NCBI GenBank assembly: GCA_018398585.1
Contig: JAGTTD010000014.1
Location: forward strand, 21,699,387-21,763,386
DNA: 64,000 nt
Reading direction: 5' to 3'
Source: Simmondsia chinensis
Lineage: Eukaryota > Streptophyta > Magnoliopsida > Caryophyllales > Simmondsiaceae
The notes beneath the pieces were generated by a model. That model saw only the letters and a list, made by a program, of their open reading frames with translations, was not told the DNA's origin and made no database searches. This document shows, piece by piece, positions 11,501 to 26,700 of this stretch (positions within the stretch are counted from its first letter, which is position 1; the number at the start of each line of letters is the position of its first letter). A program made the position numbers and the translations under genes.

Positions 11501-14500
11501 ATGGTTGGATTTATGCTTTATGATATTCAACTATGTTGTGTGCTTTGTATTTTGGTCATATTGTGGTTTGTTTTGCAGGTGGCACCCTAAGATGAAAGGG
11601 AAAGACATCTCCAAGCCCTCGATAGAGGATTATACCATATTTGATAGCAGTGCACTGTTTGGAACAATCCTCTAAACCCAAAGGTGGCCAAGGGCCCGTT
11701 TATGGTAGCCAATTTCGAGCCTAGTTGCTGGTATTATATGTAGCCGCAACCTAGGGCCTTAAAGCCTAAGAATTTTGTTGTTTTCTTGGGTTTTCGTGAG
11801 TGGTTTTTAATATTTTACTTAACCTATGCTTTCTAGAATATGTCTTTCTAAGAATGGTTGGCCCTAGCTTTTGTTAGCGGATTGTCAATCCCTGAGTTTT
11901 ATATTAATCATGTTGTTTATCATTCTTAGACAAAGCGAAGTGTCTCTTATGTGAGGACCAAGGATCTTAGTCACCATACTATTGCCGCAATCATAAGAGA
12001 CTTCCTATACTTTGTGGCTTGAATAAGTTCTCCATTTCAGACCTTCTTACAGTTGTAAAAATTATAAAATTCTGGCATTAAGCGTTTTGAATGTCCAGCA
12101 TTCCTCTACCCACATTGTATTTTTCTATTTCCTTCCCCGAGATTATAAGGCTTATTTACGAAGAACTCCTTTATATTGGTTTATGGTATTTGAGAAATTT
12201 ATGGTCCAATTTACCGTCATAGACCCTTGTGTTTGTTTAATGTTGGGGGCGTGACACCAAGTAATCTTCCTAACGCGCCCCCCCCCCCCCCCCCCCCCCC
12301 CCCCAAAAAAAAGGGGGCAAAGCGCCTCTTCATAAGCATATAGCAAGAACAAATTTGATCCGCGTACGAAGTGGAGCAGTACTATGCAGCACCAACTAGT
12401 ACCAAAAAAAAAACAATGCCAATGCAATATTCCTAGGATATCTAGAATCCCATGCTGTGTTAATCGACCCTAGTTAAATTGACAATGCACTTTGCAGTGA
12501 GAGAGGCTAGCCCTACCCTCCACTACGAAAACAACCATTTTCACCCCCCCGGGGGATATCACCTCCAACTCCTATACCCATGCCCTCCCCGACATCCAAT
12601 ATCTCTTCTCAAGGCTATCATCATCCTAACCATCCCCCATTATCAAATCCTAGCCACCAGCATTGCAAACTGCAGTCATCATTAATTTTAAATTAAAAAC
12701 CAAAGTCAGCTTTCAATCTTAGCAAATAACCCTATCGCAACATCATTAATTTTAAATTAAAAACCAAAGTCAGCTTTCAATCTTAGCAAATAAACCTATT
12801 GCAACCAAAGTAACTTAATCAATTCAACAAACCACTTTCAATGGAACACCAATCAACTAATTTCCCTACGAACCAAAACCCTAGATCAATTCTCACTTGA
12901 TTCAATTATCACTGAAAAGAAATGGGGTGAGTCAAGGATGAATCAAAAGGGTCATGGAAAGAGCCAAAGACAAATTACGAGAGTAACAGACAGTGCAAGG
13001 GTTTTCAAATATCTCCACACTAAAAACTCGCACAGGTCATGGTTATTTAAGGAAGGACCAAATTGGCTGGTTACTATTTTGTCCAGTTCCCCTGAACATG
13101 TACTAGTTTTTGTCAGGTCCGATCTGCGGTTAATGTGACGAAAATCTTTGTAGTGCTAAAATACCAAATCAAACTTAAACCAAACCATACCGAAAATTTT
13201 GGTCCATGATAATTGGATGTGGAGTTGGAATTCGAGGTCAAGTTGTAGTGGCATCTTCCAAACAAACCTCGAACCAAATTAGGGCTCACCAGAAAAAGCA
13301 ACTACATAAGTGGGATCACAGAAAATATGTACGTGCCCAAGGAATGGTATATCTAATTTATATATTATAGGACCAACATTTTGTTTGGCTCGTGAACATC
13401 ATGTTCGATCAAAGTCAAGGACAAACAATTCACTGCATCCATGCCCATTCAAGAGTGTGTTTGGTTCATTGACATTTTTGCTTTCATCTTATCTGTTTCA
13501 ATAAAATGTGTATACTTAACATCTGTATTTTTTTAATATACAACGTTTGGTTGAGTAATGTAGAAAAATATTATTTATAGAACAAGGTGTCTGGATGCCT
13601 TATGCATATACAAAAAAGAATATGTGAAGAACGACAAAGAAGAGACCTAATAATATAAATCAACTAATAACCTTTAGTTAGTGGTGGCTGACACCTAATA
13701 ATATAAATCAACTAATAATCTTTAGTTAGTGGTGGATGATACTACCGACCTTAGGGGTAGATCTTGTTGCAAACCAGGGTGATGGCAAACCAAAAAGAGT
13801 GGCGGATGGTGGAGTTTTAGGACGGGCGGCCCTGGCACTACTACATCATGGTAGTGGAGGTGTATCATGGGGTTGACAAGACATGATGGTGAATGGTTGA
13901 GTCAACCATGGCACTACTGCACCTTGGTGGCGGATGGTGGAGTTAGGACGGGTGGCCCTGGCCACGAGTGGTAAAGTTTGGAAGGGTGGCCATGGTGTTG
14001 GCTAGGTGTGGCAAACCATGGCTCCGGTGATGGGGGGGTAGTGGGTCGTAATGGTAAGAGTGAATGTGGACCATAGTAGTTAAAGCTTAGAAGTTGGTCT
14101 CATTAAACCATTTTTCTAACTAGCCTATGAAAAGTTCCAACATTAAATATTTTGTAATTTAGTTACAAAACAATATTTTCGCCTTTCTATTTAAGATGTG
14201 AAAAATATATAAAAATACATTTTTCTATTAACAAGCACAAGCCTTTTACAATCAACAAGAACTTTTTCTCAGCTTTAAGCTGCCAAAAAGCTGAACCAAA
14301 CAAACTCCAAATTGCATCAAAATCTAAAATCCATTCCTAAATCCACATGAACCTAATAGGTCTTTCTCCTCCTTATCAATGCATATCGTCACACAAGGTG
14401 GTGTTTAACTTGCGTGTGGAGAAAGCTAAAACATGATTGACGCACTCACTAGCATAACCAAGTACAATTGTTGAAATGAGAGGAACCAAAAAAAAAAACT

Positions 14501-17500
14501 CACCATGTTATGTGTGACCCCAGATAAAGTTGCAGCAAATTCAATAAGTGAAATAACTTCAGTTTGAAGATTTACAGCATCATCAGCGTTCACTTGACTG
14601 CTAACATAACCCGATATGGGACGTAAATCACAAGCCCCCAAAGAAGCCTGATCACAGGTCCGGTTCATTATAGAGAGGTCTTCAGCTGTTGGTCCAAGAA
14701 AGAAGAAATTTTCTGAAAAGAAAACTTTCCACAGTCCCTCTACCCGGAGTACTTCAAGCAGATGAGATGATGAACTGAGTACTTTCCTTAAGGCATGAAA
14801 TATATAACGTTGTAAAGTGTATACAAATATTCTGCAGCACAAGGAAACCAAAACCAAACTAGTCAAGATATAGAAGTCGACAGCAAGAAACCAAGTCAAA
14901 CACATGAAAAGCCAACAGGGACCACAGGAATCATCTGTAGCTCCCACTAAAAATATTAAATGACATGACATGCTACACTGGTGGAAAAGCAACGTGTAGT
15001 TCTGACCTTAAATGAGTACTAGGCGATTCATCTTGATTTGAACAAGCCTCAATGCAAGGGAATACCACCAGAAGAACTCTCAAGAACCATTTTACCGAAA
15101 GTTCACCATATGCTGGGGAAACTGGTATGATATTACTGCTAGATCCTTCAACATGGTCGGATCGAACATCTTCTAAAGAAAGAATGAATGAACAAAGACT
15201 CCGACTCATGCAGATTGCATAGTTTTTCCAACTTCCATTAAAATGAGAATCTCTATGTGGTAGATCAGAAGCATCCCCGTCTGACATTTTTGAATCATTG
15301 TCATGTTCCGACTCTCGAGGTGTAATTTGAAGATTTTTATCCACGGAGACCTCTTTCATCCGCAGGCTGTAATCCTGCAGCAGAAAAGATAGCGAGCAAA
15401 AGCTATTTGCAAATTTGTGCACCCTTCCATTTTCGCACAAGTACAACAAGTTACTCAGGTTCATAAAACTAAAAAGTACATATTAAGGAAATGGTTGATG
15501 GTAGCAGTAAGATGACAGCATGAGATAGGGTAAACCCAACAATCATGGCAAACAGTACATAGATGCTATAAAATCCCTGTCAGAGAGAAAATTTCAGTTA
15601 CAAAATTGTCATATAGGTCACAGATAATGTATCAATTCAATTTTTGTATTTTCACTAGGAGCACGTTCTATTATGAAGCAGATATTATTGGTCGCTATCA
15701 CAATATTTTACTATGAAATGCTAAACCTTCTTTACTCGCCTCAGAAGCAAGAATAAATAGTGAATAGCACTGCAGAATGAAGTAGCAAAAGCAGAACTGA
15801 AGAGAAACAAAATGCTAGACTAAAGGATACACAGCTTCCCTAAGAACTTCCAGTGACAGAACGTGAAGCTGGAACACCCCCAATAGAAGATTTTCCTGCC
15901 TGCAACAATATTTTGCCCTAATAAATCAAAATTGAAGAGGATAGTGAATATTGCTCAATGATGTTTCTTCAGCAAGTAAACTAATCGAATATCAAGCTCA
16001 GATTGTTTTCCTAAAAACCTAAAGATACTCCCACTCCAAAGACATAATGAACCTTCACTAATTCTTTCGCGATCAAAGTGTTATGAAATAAAACATGTTT
16101 TATTAATCAACAAATTAAGAAAACGATGATGCAGACAAAAGGGAAACCTAGAAAGACCAAGCTTGAACTGGAAATAAATCAATAGGTGATGAACAATCCC
16201 TATCCAAAGTCACAAGGGTGCCTACCCAGATTTTTTGTAGTCGACGGGCCACGTAAAAATCACGATAGCACAATAATATCTTTCATAATATAACGTATTC
16301 CATGAAATTGATCCCCATTAGTTCCCTTATCCAACGAAGGACCAAGGCCATGGCTGTAAAAGTTGTGGTAATGCAATTTTTTTCCAAATAGGTCAAATTC
16401 AGATGAGTGGTAACCTCTTTATGGAAGCAAACAGGTCAAATGTCGTAGTAAATTCAAATTGTTTAAAAGGCTTCACAAAGAAGAGCGGAATAAACCTTTT
16501 TGAGAGCACGAGAATGGAATAAGAAAGGATGGAGCTTCTCCATTCAGTACGAATCCACGGCTTGATTGATTCCTTTCTGAAGACATAGCCTAACGTGGGA
16601 ACCTTGTCTTTAGGGTCAGACTTCCCAAAATAGTGTATGAGTACTACAGTGGACTTCATCCTTCCCCATATCAAAAGAGAACTCACTACATGAAACTAGG
16701 AACCTAAGAGTCTCAATGGTTCTCCTCATAGCTGCAGGAAGCTGAAGGGGAAGCAAGAGTGGGAATGGGCGAGCATGCAACCACAAAGTTTTTAAGATTG
16801 GGAGCATGGACCAAGGGTTTATATTATAATACATGGGATATGCATGGAAAATTATATAATGTCAATTAATTAAACCATTAAAGTAGCATAACAAAGCGAA
16901 GAAAAATGAAGCAATGAATGTCATATGACATGCAATTATGCATGGGATATGAAATAAACTATTAAGGGCAATTTCAAATATGAGGATTATTTGATGAAAA
17001 ACTAAGTTTTAGGGACCCATACAATAACCTTAGTAAATGTTCCTGAAGCAATCATAGTGAACTTTCGGAAAACTGGAAATCATGATGGAATACTAGAGGC
17101 ATCCTATGAGCATATTTGGAAGTTGCTCCTCAAGCTTATTCATTATATTGTCCATGTAAGATGGTATAGGGTCATACAATTGGTAGGATTATACTTTTGT
17201 GCCCCAAGCTTCTGTTTGAAAAGTCTTTCTACCCGATTGTTGTTATAACACAATCTCTCAAAGATTTAGAAGTTCCACCCATTCGAAGATTATCATGCCC
17301 TAGAATTTTGTTGTTGATTATTTGCACATTAAATTTCATTTACAAGATTCTTTTAAATGTAAAAGAGATAAGGAAATTCAATAAAGGAAACGGATATTTG
17401 ACAGCTGTGGCATTTAAGGCAATAAAGATTCTATTTTGTGAATACTTTATACTTTGTAACAGTAGTTTGAGTTGAAATGGATATGTCTTTGCTCTAATTT

Positions 17501-20500
17501 CCAGTTTCTTGCAAAGAAATCAATGTGTTTAGTGAGCTCGTTTAAAATCTTTGTCAATGTAGTAGAATTATTCGAACAAGTAGCAGGAAATAGGACACCT
17601 TTGTTAGAATGCAAGATGTTGGTTCTAGTCCTTGGAGTTTCAGCAGACGTCTGGTGTATGCAAGCCAAATCTACTGTTGAGCTCTTATTAGTTAATTACC
17701 TAGATGGCTTAATTGCGGTAATTCATGGTATGAGTTTGCACTATCATGTTACATGGGTAGTTTTCTCCTAATTTTGGGTTGTTATAGTTAGTATCACACT
17801 TGAACAGCAAGAGCATGATGTGTGAATTGAGCTATGACAAGGCACCTTCACTTTATTTAGAGTAAATGACATGTCCTATGTCTTCATGGTATAGAGGTAA
17901 TGTCTAATCTCAAAAGCGGAACACTATGAAGCGACTAGGGGTAGGGGTTAAATTAACAAAAGGATGAGCTGTGAGCCCTAAAATAATCACCATAGTAAAG
18001 GTTCTTGCAACAATAATAGTGAAGTTGAGTTCAATCAAAGGAAAACATGAAACAGCAGCCACTTAGGAGCACTAGAAATCGGCAGATGTTTTCGTTTTTT
18101 AAACGAAAAAGGAAACCATTGGGGGAGAAGAATGTATAAAAAGTTAAGAACAAGATGTCCTTAAAACACAACCAAGGAACAAACAAAAACCCCTTTCGTA
18201 ACATAGAGCCCTCCAATTCCATAGCAAATCAGCTAAGGCGGTATATCAATGAATCCCCAAAAGCACTTAGTCCACAGAGCTCCTAAAAAGACCATCTTTT
18301 TTCCAATAAGAAATTAATTGGTAGTCTCTAAAAATCCTATAATTCCTTTGTGACCACACACACCAAAGAATCACAATCTTAGTCAAGGAGAATAGCATTA
18401 AGACATCTTTCCTTTTCCTTATGCCATGGAATTTCATCATAAGGACACTGCCAACCGATCTTAGGCTCACCCACATCTGGCCAAAAAGAAAGGGGGGGGG
18501 GGGGGGGGGGGGAATATTGCACCATAAATCCCAAGGCACTGCATAATACAAAAATAAATCATCTTGCGTCTCACCACTTTGGAAGCATGTGGCATAGATA
18601 CCAGGAGACAAAGCCCTAAAGGTCTCCGTTTCTGCAATCAATCATGAGTATTAAGCTTGATAAGAACTAAAGATCATAAAAAGACCTTGATTCTAACAGG
18701 AACCTTAGTTTTCCAAACATAAGAAAACAAGGGAAGGCTAGAAATCAACTATTTAATGTAAGAAGATGAAAATAACATTTAGTAGTAAAAGCGTCAGACC
18801 CATCCCCGCACCCAACCCCTCTTATCAAGCGACGAAGACAAACGAATTTGATCTAAAATGAGGCTAAATTGTGTGAATTCCAGTAGTTGTCTTATAGTAA
18901 AGTCCATATGAAAGTGCTTCCAACATTCTCAATAGAACCACCAGACTTGCCAGAGAATGTGATACCTCTAATTCATTCATCTCTTCCACAAAATGCAACT
19001 ATTTAGTACAGATGATGTGGCAAGAAGACAAATAACTTGACATCTTATCATCCCTCTTTTTTCTTGCATGAACACTACTGACAATGAAGACCAACACACA
19101 AATGAGTAAAACTAGAGACATTGGATCCAAGCACCTCTACAAATATAACATATTTGTTTGCACTTGAAATTGATATGATATGGATATGCCTTGCCAATGA
19201 AAACTGTGAATGACAAGCAAGACAATTACTTGGAAACATTGAATGCTTACCCCTCCATTGGAATACAGGTCGAACTCTGTGATGCCAATACATTATTTGA
19301 TAGAAGCCCAAGCTCGTCTAACAAGACCTCAAGCCCTCCAACACTTCTAAAATGATTCTGAGCACAAGTGTTTTCAGACAGCACTGAATGTAAAGCCCTC
19401 ATGGTCAAATACTGAAGAGACATGTTTGTCCATGGTTCTTGCATTGTCAAACTTTTGATGACACGCAGCAGTTCTGAAACAAATTCGATCGCACGGGTTA
19501 TATAATGAACAAAATAGAAGAATATATATAACTTCAAGTAACCCATATTAAGTTATAATTGGTGTAAATATCCTAAACTAAAAAGCGAACAAACAAGAAA
19601 GGAAAAGAACGATCATAAATGCAAAAAATACAAAATGCTTTTCCGCACATAAAAATATATATTAGCATAAAAAGCCAACATGAACTCATATACATCATGT
19701 ATAGCCTTTTGGCTCAGTGTATGTATATAACTTTAAGGAAAACAAAATCTAGCAAGATAGGTAGAGCTTCAAGCACTCAATGGCATGGACATGGACAAAA
19801 ATTCATTCCTAACGTATATTAAAAGCAACAACACCAGTTGTTCTCTTCACATTGCTATACTTACCTAGTTGCACTAAACCACAACAAGTTCTTAAAGTTT
19901 AGATAAGTAATTTTTTATGAAAGCAACAAACTAGTTGCCCAACAGATGGAGAAGGTAGAGCAATCATTGTCCAATACAAAAGAGTAAAGGAAACATGTTT
20001 ACCTGCCAGTTAGCGACCAAATACAACGTAAAGAAGAGTTAATACCTAGCAGCAATCTCACCATTTCTGTTAAGGTAGAAAAGGAAACATTCATAGACTC
20101 CAATTGGTTAGGAAAGTTCTCTTCCTCAGCAATATATTTTCCAGTGAAAACAATTTTATAAGGAAATGGACAATATCAATGCAGTTTTCCCTAATCTGGT
20201 TCAGAAAAACATTATTCACTCAAATATAATCCTACAGAGAAGCATTAATTTCCAGAGAAAAGTGTATACAACAACAACTAACCCATAGAAAAGTGTTTAA
20301 TAATATAATTAAAAAAAAAGAGGGGGGAGCACTTCAAAAACGAATATATATCGATATAGGTCATTTACAGTTCAACTAATTTCTAAATGAAATTTTAGTC
20401 CAGCTTATGAAGGAAATGAAATAACACACAAGTATTCAACCTCGTATAGTTCCGCTCAGAATTTAATTAATCATGCCAATTAGGGGTCTAAAATACAGCT

Positions 20501-20700
20501 CTGGACTATATGCAGGAACACATTAATTAGTGAAAGACCAAATGGGATCAATTGCTATGAAATGTAATCCTTAGTCCTTCATTTGGCTATTACCAGTCTC
20601 TTCATTCTAGTCTCGGTCTGAGTACATTGTAATTTACAGAGGTAATGTATTAAAATCATAAGTTAAACCAGCTAACTTGGTTCAAGAAGCTAACACCCCC

Positions 20701-20731
<31 letters not shown>

Positions 20732-23700
20732 AAAGTGAATATTGAAAATTAGAACACTTAAAAAAGGAGACATGATGTGGCGGAAGAAAAACCTTAAGAA
20801 GAAAACATATCACAAGCCAAATATCACAGAAAAAAATGAAAACAGAGTTTTATTCCACTACCCAGGTAAAAATGGGTATGGGCAAAAAAGACAAAGATTA
20901 ATGCTAGTAAGATATATTTCAAGAGGACTAAGGAACAAGAATTATTTCCAGCCTTAGACCCAACCATTTTGGAAAATAAGGTACCTGCATCAGATCAGCA
21001 ATCTCAACAATAAATCCTAATGTTCCATGTACTATCAACACTTTCATAAAAATCAAACACCAAAATTAGTTTCAACAGTGGTTGTATAAAAGTGGGACAT
21101 TCTAAATAATGGCAAGAGATGGGTGTATGATATGATACTTATGAATCGAAATGAGTAAGAGGACTCCAAAATGACACTATCTATTAAGGGACACTTTACG
21201 ATTGAAAGAAAACCTTCCATTATCCAAATGAGCCGAGCCGAGCCAAGTCATGGCTGCCTTGGCTCAACTCCTTAACTTCACGGGACTAGCTGAGCTCTGT
21301 GTCGTTTATTGAATCAAGCTGCATATCTGTGACCGACTTGGCTCCACAAACAAATCTAGCCGGCTCGGTATCAGTATCATTTAGGATTTGATTATTTGCC
21401 GAGTCAGGTTGTCGCGCTTTTTGGGTTCATTTACATGTGGACTCAGTTGGGCTCATTTATCAGACTTGTTAGGCACATTTATCGGGCTCGTTAGGCTTGT
21501 TTAAGATCACTATTACTAGTGCAACAAGATAAAGGTAAAGAAATAAATCATGAATGGAAATTGAAAATCCGAAAGCATACATTTAATTCAATAAACGGCC
21601 AAACCCTATAGAACATTTAAATACACAAATAGCAACATGCATAGAACAATGGAGGAAGGGCCACATGACTCAATCTGGACATGCGAGCCAACTCACAAGC
21701 TGATCAATGAGCCAGCTCGTGAGCCTTTCGAGCCATATCGGCCTCGGTTTCTTTTGTCTTGTTTATGTAATGAGCCATCCTTAAACAAGAAGAGCCGGCC
21801 CTCAAACCAACTTAGACGAACCCAAGCTGACCCTTAATGAGCCGAGTCAAACCGGCTCGTGAGCCAACTTGCCTCATTCGCAACCCTAATCATGAATATA
21901 TGAAATTTGAGGAATTCAATGTCATTCCCCGCTTATAGAGATATTTCAAGACACACTAACAAATTAACAAATTAAGAATTTTAACATTTCACCCCATCCC
22001 TCTGGAAACCACAACTCAATAACAAAAATAGGTTAACAGATAGAGTATTTTACAGAATTCACAATCACATTTTAAGGTAGTTATTTTTCATTTATCCTTC
22101 ATAACTTTTAAATTTTTTAGAAACCGGTTTCAAATGTTTAAAATTTTTTCCATCAACCACCTACACCAACACCTTTAGGTTTCCGTTTGGGTTGCATGTG
22201 TCTACCAGATACGGTTTATACATAAAATGAGGGAAGAGACGCACAAGTTGAATCCAACTGAGTTGGTCACAGCTATCTTCACCCACCCCTGTGCTCAAGG
22301 CACACAGCAACCAAATACCCTTACTAGAGACGCAACATTTTTCTGATCAGTGTGCAATTTTTGGTTGGTTATTATATTTTGCCCATTTTATGGCATTTTA
22401 CAATACAATAAATTAAATAATATAACTAAGATTTGTAATAAAGAATACTATAATCAAAAAATTATTTATTTACATTTAGTTATAATAAATAATAGGGGTT
22501 ATTTGCCCCAGTGGTCCCTGTACTTTGCCATAGTCCTTGCATTTTTAATTGTATTAATTTAGTACCTCTACAATTTATATAGTATTAATTTAGTCCTAAG
22601 GTCAACTGATAACGAATTTTTAACAATACAATCATATTAGATGCAAATAATCCACAACAAATCCATCTATTAACTCAATTTAACATAATATGTGGATGAA
22701 CTATTACAATTTCATCAACTAAACATTAATTTTATTCTAAGGACTAAATTGACACAATATAAATTGTACAAAGACTAAATTAACATAATTAAAAGTACAT
22801 GGACTAATTGGCACATTGGGCAAAATACAGGGACCTTTGGCATAAATAAGCCCTCAACAATATATTCATATACATCAATATAAATATTAGACAGCATTAC
22901 ATATAACATTAATGAAATGCATGATGCTATATTTTTATATACGTAAACAATATTCAAATAATTTTTTATTTATATTTAGTTATAACAAATAATATATTCA
23001 TATACATTAATACAACTATTAGATAGTGTTATACATAACATTAATGATATGTGTACACTATACTTTTATATCTGTAAACAATATTTTTAATGTGATACAA
23101 ATAAATAAATAATCTCAGTAAACATTTTTATTTAAACATAATTCAGTAATACAATGGGATTATACTAGTCAATGCACACTGCATACATCTATATGAGTGT
23201 ACACGCGCGCGCGCACATGCATGGGTGTTTATTTTAGATAAGAATTAGTATACGTTATAATATATTATTATGCATATATATTATATATGATATTATATGT
23301 AATAAAGTATAACAAAAGAGTAACTATCATCCTTGAGCTAAACTATATAATCAGGGTGCTTAATGAATATTATGTATCTCCTCTTTTCTTTTCCACATTA
23401 ATGGTATTCTGTATCCTTTACTATTACTATAACGCTATTGATGAATTGGACAATTCCCATAAACGGGCAAAACATAATAGGCTGACCAAAAATTGCAGGT
23501 GGCAATGGGTATATCGGGGGCAAAATGGGAGTAGGCTAACCAACTCAGCTCGATTCTTCTTTCCCTTAAATTTTATAAAACCTATATCTAACAGCACACA
23601 TCACCCCAAATGGAGACTTAACGGAGTTAATATAGGTGAGTGAGTGAAAATTTTTGAATTTTTGAAGGTGGTCTTCGGAAAAAAAAAATTAATCAAAGGT

Positions 23701-26700
23701 TTTGGTAGTTAAGTAAAAACTGAGCACTTTTAAAGGTAATATTCTTTACAGGTGGCAATTGAGTCTTTAGGCTAGGTTTGGCTGTACCCATTCAGTATTG
23801 GACATTTAGGATTTATAATAAACTCGGGCCAAGTCAAGCTAGAATTAACCTGTTCAGTTCCAGCCATTTTTGGCCACCTATACTTAGATCGGATGCAGTC
23901 CAAGTAAAATTATTTCAAGTCCAGGTCACTTTACTTTTGTTCGAGTCACTCTCGGGTGAGGTGTTTCAGGTTTCAAATCATCAAAATTCTTCTAATCGAT
24001 GCCTTGATAGCATGTTCTATTCATAAAAGTTTAGACTATATCTCAAATAATTTATATTTTTACCAATGTATTTCTATTACCAATATAGGAATTAAATCAT
24101 CCCTTATGAAGTTCAATTATATTCCCGATAAGTAATAACTATCATTGTATTGAACCTAGAGTTAAATTGGGCTTTGAGTCAAGTTGGGTTGGGGTTCAAG
24201 TCACTCGACGTCAAGTTAATTCAAGACAGTGGTTCAGATCAGATAAAATTCAGTATGAGGTCATTTTCGGGTAAGGCTAAGAACGGATCTGGTTGGTTTT
24301 TGGTTGGTTTATTGCTTTGCATTCAATTATTCAGTCGGGTTTTTGAAAACAGTGGTTAGGGTCACTGGTTTTTCATGTCATTTTTCGGATCACATTAAAG
24401 CTTTTCGACATCTAGTTTTTTGAAAGGGAAAAAAAACAAAAAAAAAAAAAAAAAAAAACCAATAGATATCGCCTATTTCTGTTTCTTCAACCTTCCTGTC
24501 TACATCCTGGCTATAGCTTGCCACCCTATCATCAACTTTCCCAGAGTTTGTTTGGAAACAGAATTGCCAATCCACAATCTAATTCCAATTGCAAATGCCA
24601 AATCTGGCCTAGCAGCATTCTTCCTTTGCATTTCTTACTTTTATTAGCAAGAATATCTTGTTTTTTCCCTGGTCTTCATTTTCTTTCTCTCTCCTATGAA
24701 CAGTAGATTATGTATGAATTACTACAAGGAAAAAATACTGCCCTGGCATTAGTGATTTTTTCCCTGGCAATATAAATTCCCGAAAATATAGGTACCATTT
24801 CAGTAATCAGGGTGATAATGTAGCATTTATCAATTTCCCGCCAAGTTCCATAATGCAGTGATAGATTTTTGATTAATAAAAAGGGTAAATTACAAAAAAC
24901 CCCCATCTTTTACTTCAAAAATAGAAAACCCCTCTCACAAATAAAAGCACTCACAAAACCCCCTCACTTTTAAAAATTTATCACTTAACCTCCATGTAAC
25001 TTATTTTTTACCATTTTGCCCCTTAAAAGTGAGGGGGTGAAATGTTTAATTTTATTTTTAGAAGGGAATTTTATATTATTAGGCAAAAATTAGAAATTTT
25101 ATGTTTTTAGCAAAGAAATTAAGGAGATTTTCTATATGTATAAAAACATAATTATTTTAATCAATTATAGTAATGATATTACACGTTCAGAAGATAAAAA
25201 GTATTTTTAAAATTTTCATAAAAAAAATATTATGAGATAAAATATAATGATTTTTTGTTGATATTAATGTCACTACTATAATTAATTAAAATAATATTTT
25301 TTTATGAATACAAAAAACCCCCTTTTTAAAAATGTAGAAAACAATCCTTATTTTTTCTTCAAAGTATAAAAGCCCTACCTAAAAATAAAATCAAATGCTT
25401 AAACATTTTATTTTGAGGGGCAAAATGGTCAATAAAAGTTATTTGGGGGCAACGTGATAAATTTTCAAAAGTGAGGGGGCTTAGTGAGTGGTTTTATTTG
25501 TGAGGGAGATTTTCTATTTTTAAAGCAAAAGTTAGGGGGGTTTTCTATAATTTACCCTAATAAAAATGGGGACTGAAAGAAAAAGGAAAGGATATGCATA
25601 CCTTACCTACTAACCAATTGAGACCACCAGCTTCCATCACTGACATAGTTACCTTCTGCTTCCATCGTTGCATTTTGCTGAGAGAAACTCTGAAACATTG
25701 GCAAGAGTCTGTTGTAGAGTTCTCATCTTTTTCTATAGGGATTGAAGAATGGGTGTACCATTGAGCCCTCTTGTATGCATTTGAATTTAAATCAGTGAAG
25801 ATGCAAATTGTTGACACCACATGCACGAGAAGCTTTTGCAAAAATCCAAATGTCTTTATAGCAAAATCCAGTAACGCTTCATCCCCTGAAAGTGCTCCAG
25901 CGATTGTTTTCAATTGGACAACTGCAGCTGAAACGGTTAATAGAGAAAATTCATCAACCACATGAAGTAGAAATATTATATTAACCATGCAACACCAAAG
26001 AGAGTAACAGATCAAACTGGTAGAATGAGATACGGGTGTCTCCTATCCCCAAGCCCAAAAAAAACCCCCACAGCACGTATTGTTTGATGCTCCAGAACCA
26101 TTTTAAGCTTCAGTACAAACACCAGTAACAGCAAGTTGCTTCTGGCAAATGACACTATAATTTAGACTTTATAATTACCACTTTTCAATGTCGTGCTCAC
26201 TTTAGCCAATAGCTTGCTTATTCATTGCTGCCATTTATAGCCCCTTTAAAATGTACATCCACATATATCGTCAAGAAACCTTCCGGTCAGCATTATCGAC
26301 TGCTATTCATTATGCTTTTAAAATTTCAAGCAAATGTACTTGTCAAGATTAAAAGATAAGTTTTAGAAGCGTATAATATGCTGGAGAAAAAAAAAAGGCC
26401 ACATATCAAAGAACTTTCTAATTTTCACTGGTGGGTTAGAAGACGTTGCTCTATGTAATAAAATTATCACTCGCTTGCTAAATTAAGCTCTTAGTTGATC
26501 CTTCAAGGTGTCCAGATTCTCGTTATGGTTGGGGGCAAGACTCTGCTGTCTTTGTCCCCACTATATCACCACCACATCACCACCAACACCACCTTATCTA
26601 CCTCTAAAAACAAATAAAGAAAAAGAAATTAAAGGGTATTTCAACATTATTTTCTTTCAGAGGGGCGTTGCTTCTTACATTTATCTCTTCCTCCATCTAA

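Noticed and set aside
11265..11675. 136-codon plus-strand open frame in BCHB intron 9
   Set aside because: It lies between the arms of an inverted-repeat element, is rich in Phe, Tyr and Cys as AT-rich random frames are, and resembles no family I know.
15340..15400. An intron in BCHB exon 8 ending at the internal CTGCAG
   Set aside because: The frame is open across it and [16 protein letters not shown] fits the family without a gap.
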